Shown in pieces: positions 1 through 6,051 of a DNA stretch of 15,411 nt. The stretch covers positions 1-15,411 of the forward strand of contig CAZTCJ010000086.1 of assembly GCA_964612085.1 (NCBI GenBank), read 5' to 3'. The translations under genes and the position numbers were made by a program. The notes under the pieces were generated by a model. It saw nothing but the letters and a program-made list of their open reading frames with translations, ran no database searches and was not told the DNA's origin. This DNA comes from CAZTCJ01 sp964612085. GTDB lineage: Bacteria; Pseudomonadota; Alphaproteobacteria; JAJFIK01. Within the stretch, counting starts at the first letter, position 1. Each line of letters begins with the position of its first letter.

Positions 1-646
1 GGAGGGCGAGTCCGCCGGCGGCTCGGCGAAGCAGGCGCGCGACCGGGCCACCCAGGCGATCCTGCCCTTGCGTGGCAAGATCCTCAACGTGGCGAGCGCC
101 GGTGCGGGCAAGCTTCAGGCGAACCAGGAACTGTCCGATCTGATGCTCGCCATGGGCTGCGGCACGCGGGACAAGTACCGGGAAGAGGATCTGCGCTACG
201 ACAAGATCATCATCATGACCGACGCCGACGTGGACGGCGCCCATATCGCTTCGCTGCTGATCACCTTCTTCTACCGGGAGATCCCCGGCCTGATCAGCGA
301 AGGGCATCTCTATCTGGCCCTGCCGCCTCTTTATAAGCTCGCCCAAGGGGGCAAGACCGTCTATGCGCGCGATGATGCGCACAAGGACGAGTTGCTCAAG
401 AGCGCGTTCAAGAAAGGCGCCAAGGTGGAGATCAGCCGCTTCAAGGGCCTGGGCGAGATGATGCCCGCTCAACTGAAAGAAACCACCATGAAGCCGGGGA
501 GCCGCTCGCTCCTGCGCGTGGTGGTGCCGGAAGACGAAGCGTCGGATACCGACGGCCTCGTTGAGCAACTCATGGGACGCAAGGCGGAGTTGCGCTTTCA
601 GTACATTCAGGAAAACGCCCGATTCGTCGAGGATTTGGACATCTAG
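1..646 (+). CDS. parE: DNA topoisomerase IV subunit B (ParE), C-terminal part
   Basis: This is the 3' portion of a type IIA topoisomerase B subunit. It supplies part of the TOPRIM domain used with ParC to cleave, pass and rejoin DNA during chromosome decatenation. The open frame is already running at base 2, so the N-terminal ATPase half lies outside the window. Visible motifs are EGESAGGSAKQARDR at the very start (the family usually has EGDSAGGS), then LPLRGKILN, the metal-binding DADVDGAHI (codons near bases 220-246), SRFKGLGEMMP, and the terminal ENARFVEDLDI followed by TAG. ParE rather than GyrB is favoured by the NVASAG segment after GKILN, by the short distance from DADVDGAHI to FKGLGEM, and by the DGLVEQLMGRKAELRF tail; GyrB usually has a different linker there. 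The function call is firm; the ParE versus GyrB call is slightly less so. Confidence 0.9.
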   Translation, partial: EGESAGGSAKQARDRATQAILPLRGKILNVASAGAGKLQANQELSDLMLAMGCGTRDKYREEDLRYDKIIIMTDADVDGAHIASLLITFFYREIPGLISEGHLYLALPPLYKLAQGGKTVYARDDAHKDELLKSAFKKGAKVEISRFKGLGEMMPAQLKETTMKPGSRSLLRVVVPEDEASDTDGLVEQLMGRKAELRFQYIQENARFVEDLDI

Positions 647-669
647 TCTTGCCTAGGCACAAACTGACA

Positions 670-701
670 CCCTCTCAGCGTGCGTTTTTGCACACAGAGG
701 G
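670..701 (+). terminator. Possible terminator hairpin after parE
   Basis: An inverted repeat starts 24 bases after the parE stop. The outer arms CCCTCT (670-675) and AGAGGG (696-701) enclose inner arms GTGC and GCAC around a GTTTTT loop. The arms are separated by an asymmetric internal loop, and only scattered T residues follow (AATTTGTCTGTTT), so this is a moderate candidate for an intrinsic terminator. Confidence 0.4.
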
Positions 702-753
702 CACCAATTTGTCTGTTTACCTTGAATAATCGGCAGGATACGCCCGCCTGGGT

Positions 754-781
754 TTGACTTCGCGGCCATAATCCATATGTT
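754..781 (+). promoter_or_regulatory. Candidate sigma-70-type promoter upstream of the helicase
   Basis: TTGACT (754-759, five of six consensus bases) is followed after 16 bases by TATGTT (776-781, four of six). It points towards the helicase gene about 260 bases downstream, or towards an unannotated RNA. The call rests on pattern matching only. Confidence 0.3.
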
Positions 782-1046
782 TCTGGCGACTCCAGCGTGT
801 GTTGGAGTATGACCGGTGGTGCTTATCCTGCTTGTTCATGAGGGTTGATTTGAACGGGGGGAGCGGGAGAAGCGGTCCAGCGCGCCAAGTTTTAAAGCTT
901 TCGGCTTTGTGAGCGCGTGCCGGCCAGAGCCGCCACATTTTTAAATGCACTTCGCTGACGCAAGCCATCGCCAGTCCGTTGATCGGGGGAGCGGCGGATA
1001 AGCAGGGATTGCGGGCCAAGTGGGCTGAAAGAGCCATTGCGGATTT

Positions 1047-1505
1047 ATGCATACAGATCAAACACCCTCCCAAGAGACTGACATCCGGACCACGGAGTCC
1101 GGCCATTCTTCGAGCGGCGATGATGCTCCTGACACGGATCAGAACACCGCGCCCGAAACAGCAGAGAGCGAAGCGGAAGACAAACGCGTCACCTTCGCTG
1201 ATCTGGGTTTGAGCGAGCGGGTTCTCAAGGCGATCACGGAAGCGGGCTATACCCATCCGACGCCGATCCAGGCCCAAGCCATTCCCGTGGCGCTTGAAGG
1301 CCGCGACATTCTGGGGCTCGCCCAGACGGGCACCGGCAAGACGGCGGGTTTCACGCTGCCCATGATCGACCTTCTGGCCAAAGGCCGGGGCCGGGCGCGC
1401 ATGCCGCGCTCGCTGATCCTGGCGCCCACCCGGGAACTGGCCATGCAGGTCTCGGAAAGCTTCGAGAAATACGGCAAGAACAACAAGCTTTCATGGCGCT
1501 CCTGA
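1047..1505 (+). CDS. RhlE-like DEAD-box RNA helicase, N-terminal fragment (frameshifted)
   Basis: This is the first half of an ATP-dependent RNA helicase of the RhlE type. It starts at ATG 1047; an in-frame stop at 1026 limits any earlier start, and the ribosome binding site is weak (GAAAGAG, about 13 bases upstream). A low-complexity acidic tail (residues 1-45) leads into the Q motif (F50 to IQAQ near 74-77), the Walker A motif AQTGTGKT (92-99) and motif Ia PTREL (127-131). Family-like sequence continues to GKNNKLS (residue 149), then the frame runs into WRS and a stop. The continuation of the protein is in the next frame from base 1493. Restoring one base between 1490 and 1493 would give a protein of about 540 residues, which is normal for alphaproteobacterial RhlE-like helicases with a long tail. 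Either the gene is damaged or the assembly has a one-base error. Confidence 0.8.
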   Translation: MHTDQTPSQETDIRTTESGHSSSGDDAPDTDQNTAPETAESEAEDKRVTFADLGLSERVLKAITEAGYTHPTPIQAQAIPVALEGRDILGLAQTGTGKTAGFTLPMIDLLAKGRGRARMPRSLILAPTRELAMQVSESFEKYGKNNKLSWRS

Positions 1506-2671
1506 TCGGCGGCGTGTCCTTCGCGGACCAGGAACAAAAGCTCGACCGGGGCGTCGATGTGCTCATCGCCACGCCGGGCCGCCTGCTCGATCATTTTGAG
1601 CGCGGCAAGGTGCTCCTGTCGGGCGTGCAGGTGCTCGTCATCGACGAAGCCGCCCGCATGCTCGACATGGGCTTCATTCCCGATATCGAAAAGATCATCT
1701 CGCTGACGCCGTTCACGCGCCAGACCCTGTTCTTCTCGGCCACCATGCCCGACGAGATCAGCTCCCTGACGAACCGGTTCCTGCAGAACCCGGTGCGCAT
1801 CGAAGTGGCGAAGACCTCGTCCGCCGCAGAGACCGTCACCCAGGCCGTGTGCAAAGTGCGCGGGGAAGACAAGCGGGAAGCGCTGCGCCAGCTCATTCGC
1901 GGCAATCCGGTCCAGAACGGCATTATCTTCTGCAACCGCAAGCGGGACGTCACCACCGTCTTCCGCTCCCTGACCAAACACGGCTTCAACGTGGCCGCGC
2001 TTCACGGGGATCTGGATCAGCGGGTGCGCATGCAGGTGCTCGACCAGTTCCGCAAGGGCAATATCCAGCTTCTGGTGGCAAGCGACGTGGCCGCGCGCGG
2101 CCTCGACATCCCGGAAGTGTCCCACGTCTTCAATTTCGACGTGCCGTTCAATTCCGAAGACTATGTGCACCGGATCGGACGGACGGGACGCGCAGGCCGT
2201 GAGGGCCATGCCTTCATGATCGCCACATCAGGCGAAACGAAATATGTCGAAGCCATTGAAAGCCTGATCGGCAAAAGCATTCCGGTCATGGAAGTCGAGG
2301 GGCTCGACGAGGCGCCAGCCCAACAGGACGACGATGATGGACGCGGCCGGGGCCGCCGCCGCCGGGGCGGTCGCAACCGGGGGCGCAAAAGCGCTGACGG
2401 TGCGGAAGCCGAAACATCGTCCCGCCCTTCCGTCCAGTCGGACAAAAAGCCCCGCGACAATAATCGCGAGGAGCGTGGCGGTGACCGTCAGGACAAAGAC
2501 AAGAATCGCAGGCGGGGGGGCCGCAAAGGCCGGGAGGACCGCGACGACAAACCGGTCGTGGGTCTCGGCGATCACGTGCCCGCTTTTCTGATGCGGCCCG
2601 TGCGCGCCTCCAAGAAAGAGGAATCGTCCTCTACGGACGGTGAGGATTATCCCATCGCGCAATCCGCCTGA
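1493..2671 (+). CDS. RhlE-like DEAD-box RNA helicase, C-terminal fragment (frameshifted)
   Basis: This is the second half of the helicase, in frame +2 relative to the first. It begins at an ATG on the break that is probably an internal methionine of the intact protein (KLS-MALLIGGVSF). Numbering from that ATG, it holds TPGR (27-30), motif II as DEAA (51-54) instead of DEAD, SAT (82-84), IIFCNRKRD, the motif V region ASDVAARGLDI, and HRIGRTGR (226-233). The motifs other than II look intact. From about residue 275 there is an arginine/glycine-rich basic tail (RGRGRRRRGGRNRGR and similar) of the kind that binds RNA non-specifically, ending in a PAFLMRPVRA segment common in alphaproteobacterial homologues. 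RhlE-type helicases act in ribosome assembly, mRNA decay and cold adaptation. The upstream ATG has no ribosome binding site of its own, so independent translation of this half is unlikely. Confidence 0.8.
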   Translation: MALLIGGVSFADQEQKLDRGVDVLIATPGRLLDHFERGKVLLSGVQVLVIDEAARMLDMGFIPDIEKIISLTPFTRQTLFFSATMPDEISSLTNRFLQNPVRIEVAKTSSAAETVTQAVCKVRGEDKREALRQLIRGNPVQNGIIFCNRKRDVTTVFRSLTKHGFNVAALHGDLDQRVRMQVLDQFRKGNIQLLVASDVAARGLDIPEVSHVFNFDVPFNSEDYVHRIGRTGRAGREGHAFMIATSGETKYVEAIESLIGKSIPVMEVEGLDEAPAQQDDDDGRGRGRRRRGGRNRGRKSADGAEAETSSRPSVQSDKKPRDNNREERGGDRQDKDKNRRRGGRKGREDRDDKPVVGLGDHVPAFLMRPVRASKKEESSSTDGEDYPIAQSA

Positions 2672-2678
2672 TGGGAGT

Positions 2679-2702
2679 GAGGGCGGTGCCAAGACCGCCC
2701 TC
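2679..2702 (+). terminator. Intrinsic terminator after the helicase
   Basis: A perfect 9-bp stem GAGGGCGGT/ACCGCCCTC with a six-base loop (GCCAAG) is followed by TTTCG on the plus strand. It begins eight bases after the helicase stop codon and lies between two convergent genes. It may also slow transcription coming from the minus strand, though no T-run follows on that side. Confidence 0.7.
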
Positions 2703-2713
2703 TTTCGTCCGCA

Positions 2714-3328
2714 TTAATAGCGTGTCGCACCGAAATTAATGCCGATACTCGCCGTCACCCGATGGCCCGTGATGTCCACGTCGGCATTGTTGATTTCCGT
2801 ATCGAAGCCGTAATATCGGTAGTTCAGGCCGGCAAAGCTGCTCGGTCCGATATCGAACAGGAGACCGCCGCCCGCCTGATAGGCGAGACCCGTCTCCGTG
2901 TCGAGCCCTTCCGGGTCCAGAATACCGAAGCCGAGACCGCCGCCGAAATAAGGCGTGATCAGCCCGCCGGTCTCGATATCGTACCAGGCATTGCCGTAAA
3001 TGCTCCACAGATCGGAGTCGCTGTCGACCGGCTGGTAATTCACATCCAGTTCGGCGCGGATCGGGCCGATGCCGTTGAACAGGCGGCGGTAGCCCACAGC
3101 CGCACCGACCGTCCATTCATCGTCGAGGTCGGCGTCGAAAAAGCCGCCCGGTCCGTCGATATCGACATCCACTTCGTTGCCAAGCGCGGCACCGCCGTAA
3201 ACGAACGCATAAGGGCCGTCCTTGATCGCGCCGGTATCATCGGCTGACGCCGCCGAAGCGGTCATCATGAGCGCGGCAAAGGCCGAAACGCCAAGACGCA
3301 TACGTATCGTTTGTACAGACACTGTCAT
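2714..3328 (-). CDS. Outer-membrane beta-barrel protein, OmpA/porin-like small barrel
   Basis: A predicted exported protein of about 205 residues. A basic N-terminus and hydrophobic stretch (RMRLGVSAFAALMMTASAASA) form a signal peptide with cleavage likely after ASAASA, before DDTG. The mature part has alternating aromatic/glycine patterns (AFVYGGAALGNEVDVD, WTVGAAVGYRRLFNGIG, ITPYFGGGLGFGI, FAGLNYRYYGF) typical of amphipathic beta-strands, and it ends in NFGATRY with a terminal aromatic residue, as expected for recognition by the BAM complex. This fits an eight-stranded outer-membrane barrel of the Omp25/opacity-type superfamily; the exact role is unknown. The start is uncertain. ATG 3328 abuts GAAGAGGAG with no spacing, whereas GTG at 3322 has ideal spacing to that ribosome binding site, and ATG 3301 gives the shortest signal peptide. 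A further upstream ATG at 3415 would place non-signal sequence in front and is rejected. Confidence 0.75.
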   Translation of the reverse strand: MTVSVQTIRMRLGVSAFAALMMTASAASADDTGAIKDGPYAFVYGGAALGNEVDVDIDGPGGFFDADLDDEWTVGAAVGYRRLFNGIGPIRAELDVNYQPVDSDSDLWSIYGNAWYDIETGGLITPYFGGGLGFGILDPEGLDTETGLAYQAGGGLLFDIGPSSFAGLNYRYYGFDTEINNADVDITGHRVTASIGINFGATRY

Positions 3329-3364
3329 CTCCTCTTCATACTGAGGCTCACCCGGAGCCTGCAC

Positions 3365-3389
3365 GGCATGTTTCCAGACTGGAAATGCC
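3365..3389 (-). promoter_or_regulatory. Hairpin in the leader of the outer-membrane protein gene
   Basis: An inverted repeat (GGCAT and TTCCA pairing with TGGAA and ATGCC, three-base loop, two-base bulge) sits about 37 bases upstream of the barrel-protein start. It could be a leader RNA structure or a protein operator. No promoter was recognised with confidence around it. Confidence 0.35.
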
Positions 3390-3560
3390 GCGGCGACCTT
3401 CCCCATCAGAACCATTTTTGAGGCGTATGGAACATGTCAGCGAATTAAGGCGCAAAGCCGAATGCTCTTGCCGCAGTTCCGGCCCATACATGACAACACA
3501 ATGGAGGCAGATCAGTTCTCACCGGAACCGGTGCATGGGGCTTACGCCGGAAAAGGCAAA

Positions 3561-3586
3561 AGCCGCACAAGGATGTTTGTGCGGCT
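3561..3586 (-). terminator. Intrinsic terminator of the cyclotransferase-like gene
   Basis: A perfect 10-bp stem (AGCCGCACAA/TTGTGCGGCT) with a six-base loop. Read on the minus strand it is followed by TTTGCCTTTT, a good U-rich tail. It lies 35 bases past the stop codon of the minus-strand gene ending at 3621 and insulates the downstream outer-membrane protein gene. Confidence 0.75.
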
Positions 3587-3620
3587 TACCTATTTCGAGG
3601 CGATGGATTTCGGACCGGAC

Positions 3621-4124
3621 TTACTGGCTGCGCCAGTCGCCGGACAAGACCAGATCGCCGGTGATCGGCTCGCCGTTCACCACCTCGCCGTTCAGCTCAT
3701 ACACATAAGCGTGAACGCCGATCGCTTCGATCCACACGGTCTTGCGGACATAAAGCGAGCCCGAGCCGTTGGTCCGATCGTAATAGGTGCGATCATCATC
3801 CTGGAAATGACCGAGCCGGTCGATATCGTCCAGCACCGTCCGGTCGGTGATGCGGTAAAGCTCGCCATGGACCGGCGGCAGGCGATGGGCACTTTTACAG
3901 TGCAGCCGCACGCCCGTGTAAGGTCCCAGATCGAACAAGGCGCCTTCGAACGAACAATCCGCCACGAAGGCCAAGCGATCGGCGAAACCGGAGGCTTCGA
4001 AAGACACGCTGTGCCGGTTGAAGGAGCCGTAAAGGACGATGTGGTCGACCCGGGCCTCGCGCCGGCTGGACGCACTCCCATCCTCTAAGGTTTCGGCACT
4101 GGTTTGCGTGTGGTCTTCGAACAT
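3621..4124 (-). CDS. Gamma-glutamylcyclotransferase-like (AIG2-like) protein
   Basis: A 167-residue protein with the AIG2/gamma-glutamylcyclotransferase (BtrG-like) fold pattern. A loop VLYGSFN near residue 30 corresponds to the substrate-binding YGSLR-type loop. The central HGELYRI strand and LDDIDRL helix match the family, as do the C-terminal AYVYELNG and a terminal GDW. Relatives release 5-oxoproline from gamma-glutamyl compounds. The usual acidic catalytic residue follows the LDxxEG pattern; here the equivalent stretch reads IDRLGHF, with no Glu at that place, so activity is doubtful. ATG 4124 is chosen over ATG 4148 because AGGGG lies about seven bases upstream of it, while nothing suitable precedes 4148. 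It is a single gene, closed by its own terminator. Confidence 0.65.
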   Translation of the reverse strand: MFEDHTQTSAETLEDGSASSRREARVDHIVLYGSFNRHSVSFEASGFADRLAFVADCSFEGALFDLGPYTGVRLHCKSAHRLPPVHGELYRITDRTVLDDIDRLGHFQDDDRTYYDRTNGSGSLYVRKTVWIEAIGVHAYVYELNGEVVNGEPITGDLVLSGDWRSQ

Positions 4125-4226
4125 TGGACGCCCCTGTCCTGCTCTCATGCGAGCGGGGTGTTTCTTGCGTAAAACAATGATTTCCCAGCCTTATTTGGCA
4201 GAAAACCACCAACCCCGCACCCCAGA

Positions 4227-4243
4227 TGCGCAATCATTGCGCA
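4227..4243. promoter_or_regulatory. 17-bp palindrome, candidate operator
   Basis: TGCGCAA-TCA-TTGCGCA is a perfect 7-bp inverted repeat with a three-base centre, about 100 bases upstream of the cyclotransferase-like gene start. Its size and symmetry suit a dimeric repressor site (TetR- or MarR-like). No regulator gene for it lies in the window. Confidence 0.35.
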
Positions 4244-4384
4244 AGAGCAGATCATGACCGTACGCCCGTGCTGACAAAGTTTCAACTTCCATTGAAGGAT
4301 TTGTCACAGGTTCTGTGTTTCGGACAGGGCGGGAGACGGGCGGGCAGCCCCTCCCCCGGCGCCCTCCCCCGGCATCGGGCCGCC

Positions 4385-5839
4385 TCAGCGCTTGATGCGG
4401 CTGGACAGGAAGCCGCGCAGTTTCTGGCCATAGGGCGGACGGAACATGGCCAGCGCCGCATCGAACCAGGTCTGCGTATAGACGGATTTGGCGTGGCTGA
4501 ACTCCTTGAAACCGTCAATGCCGTGATAATGGCCCATGCCGCTCGGCCCCACCCCGCCGAAAGGCAGGTCTTCCATGGAGACATGCATGATCACGTCATT
4601 GACCGTCACGCCGCCTGACGTGGTGTTCGTCAGCACACGGTCCTGTTCGCCCTTGTCGCTGCCGAAAAAGTAAAGGCCGAGCGGACGCTCGTGATCGTTC
4701 ACATAGGCAATGGCCTCTTCCAGGCTCTCATAGCCGACGACCGGCATCAAGGGCCCGAAAATCTCTTCCTGCATGACCGTCATGTCTTCGGTCGGGTTGA
4801 GGATCAGCGTCGGCGGGATCTTGTAATGTTCCTGCTGGGAAAAATCCTCATCCGCCGGATTGATTTCGACCACGATCGCGCCTTTCGCCTTGGCGTCCTC
4901 CACATGATCCGTGAGCCGGTCGTGATGGCGCTGATTGAGCACCGAAGTGTAATCCGGATTGTCTTTGAGCGTCGGATACATGGCGGTGACCGCTGCCTGG
5001 GCGGAGGCGACGAAATCATCGACGTCCGACTGGGGCATCAGGATATAATCCGGCGCCAGACAGATCTGCCCCGCATTCATCATCTTGCCCATCATGACAC
5101 GGGTCGCCGTAGTATCGAGATCAGCACCCTGGGCGATAATGACCGGCGATTTGCCGCCCAGTTCCAGGGTGACCGGCACCAGATTCTCGGCGGCGGCCCG
5201 CATCACATGACGGGCAATGGCGGTGCCGCCTGTAAACAGCAGGTGATCAAACGGCAGGCTGGAAAACACCTGGCCGGTGACCGGCCCGCCCGTGATCACG
5301 GCGACCTCGGTTTCATCGTAGACGGAGGAAAACATCCGCGCCATCAACTCCGAGGTAGCCGGCGTGAACTCGGAAGGTTTGATCATGGCGCGGTTGCCGG
5401 CGGCGAACACCCCGGCCAAGGGCGCGAAGGTCAGATTGACGGGGAAATTCCACGGGCTGATGACGCCGACGGTGCCCTTGGGCTGCCAGAAGATCTCGGC
5501 CTTGGCGCCGAACAGGCCCAGAGGAAACTGGGGCTTGCGCTTTTCAGGCTTCATCCAGCGGCGGACATTGGCCTTGGCGTGCTGGAGCGGACCGATGGAT
5601 CCGGCAACATCCGTAAACAGACTCTGATCGACCGAGCGGTGACTGTAATCCGCGCGCAAGGCTTCCGTGATCTCGTCCTTGTAGTCCACAAGCAAGCCGA
5701 TCGCCCGGTCGAGCCATTCGATGCGCCGCTCCGCGCTCGGCGGGCCGTCTTCAATATGAGCGCGTTTCTGGCGCTCCAGAATGTCCATCATCTGGCGCTT
5801 CAGCGCTTCGCCGTCTTCCTGCGCGGTGGTGCTCGACAT
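4385..5839 (-). CDS. Aldehyde dehydrogenase, coniferyl aldehyde dehydrogenase-like
   Basis: A full-length class-3-type aldehyde dehydrogenase (484 residues; 486 from ATG 5845). It oxidises an aldehyde to the acid with NAD(P)+. Numbering from ATG 5845, it shows the cofactor-site segment SPWNFPVNL (130-138), KPSEFTP (156-162), the FTGGTAIAR nucleotide loop (204-212), the general base in LELGGKSP (E228), the catalytic nucleophile in NAGQICLAPDY (C262), and EIFGPLMPV further on. The NAGQICLAPDY wording and the length match the coniferyl aldehyde dehydrogenase (CalB-like) branch, but relatives also act on aliphatic aldehydes, so the substrate is not settled. ATG 5839 is preferred: the GGGGG ribosome binding site lies seven bases before it but only one base before ATG 5845. 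The gene is divergent from the diguanylate cyclase and shares a roughly 150-base promoter region with it. Confidence 0.88.
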   Translation of the reverse strand: MSSTTAQEDGEALKRQMMDILERQKRAHIEDGPPSAERRIEWLDRAIGLLVDYKDEITEALRADYSHRSVDQSLFTDVAGSIGPLQHAKANVRRWMKPEKRKPQFPLGLFGAKAEIFWQPKGTVGVISPWNFPVNLTFAPLAGVFAAGNRAMIKPSEFTPATSELMARMFSSVYDETEVAVITGGPVTGQVFSSLPFDHLLFTGGTAIARHVMRAAAENLVPVTLELGGKSPVIIAQGADLDTTATRVMMGKMMNAGQICLAPDYILMPQSDVDDFVASAQAAVTAMYPTLKDNPDYTSVLNQRHHDRLTDHVEDAKAKGAIVVEINPADEDFSQQEHYKIPPTLILNPTEDMTVMQEEIFGPLMPVVGYESLEEAIAYVNDHERPLGLYFFGSDKGEQDRVLTNTTSGGVTVNDVIMHVSMEDLPFGGVGPSGMGHYHGIDGFKEFSHAKSVYTQTWFDAALAMFRPPYGQKLRGFLSSRIKR

Positions 5840-5949
5840 GGTCATGCCCCCTTAGCTTCCCGTTGCGGCGGCCGATACCGCCTTTGAACTGCTTTCGGAA
5901 CGGTCGGATTTTACACGAAGAAGGCTGCCGGGCCACGCTACAACCTGCC

Positions 5950-5963
5950 TCCCGTTTACGGGA
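5950..5963. promoter_or_regulatory. Small inverted repeat between divergent genes
   Basis: TCCCGT-TT-ACGGGA lies in the shared intergenic region between the aldehyde dehydrogenase and the diguanylate cyclase, about 34 bases before the ATG at 5997. It could be a short operator. The support is its symmetry and position only. Confidence 0.2.
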
Positions 5964-6051
5964 TCTTCCGATTCCAAAACTAAAGCTAAAGGCAGCATGA
6001 GGGGGCCGTAAGGTTCTGAATGATCTCGACGACTTCAGGGACCGCGATACC

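Larger units (their letters stand above)
647..1046 (+). other. 400-base intergenic region and possible long helicase leader
   Basis: No convincing gene is seen between parE and the helicase. After the possible parE terminator come a sigma-70-like promoter candidate (754-781) and a 6-bp hairpin ACTCCA/TGGAGT (789-808) that would sit at the start of its transcript. A smaller hairpin, AAAGC/GCTTT with a TTTCG loop, lies at 894-908. The transcript would have a leader of roughly 260 bases before the helicase ATG. Small frames that cross this region on either strand show no recognisable protein and are partly antisense to the helicase. Confidence 0.4.

Noticed and set aside
717..1277. 186-residue minus-strand frame in the parE-helicase spacer
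   Set aside because: Partly antisense to the helicase start, no motif, no ribosome binding site evident.
1247..2209. 320-residue open frame on the minus strand
   Set aside because: It lies opposite the helicase and has shadow-type composition; the sense strand carries clear helicase motifs.
4331..4355. GC-rich hairpin (GGGAG, GGGC / GCCC, CTCCC) after the aldehyde dehydrogenase stop as a terminator
   Set aside because: Two-base bulge and no T-run on the minus strand; it lies in a generally G/C-biased stretch, so pairing may be coincidental.
4385..4420. Membrane anchor at the C-terminus of the aldehyde dehydrogenase, as in fatty aldehyde dehydrogenases
   Set aside because: The end (KLRGFLSSRIKR) is short and basic with no hydrophobic helix.
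4691..5887. 398-residue open frame on the plus strand
   Set aside because: It is entirely antisense to the aldehyde dehydrogenase, rich in His/Arg/Gly/Asp as expected from a GC-rich shadow frame, and resembles no protein family.
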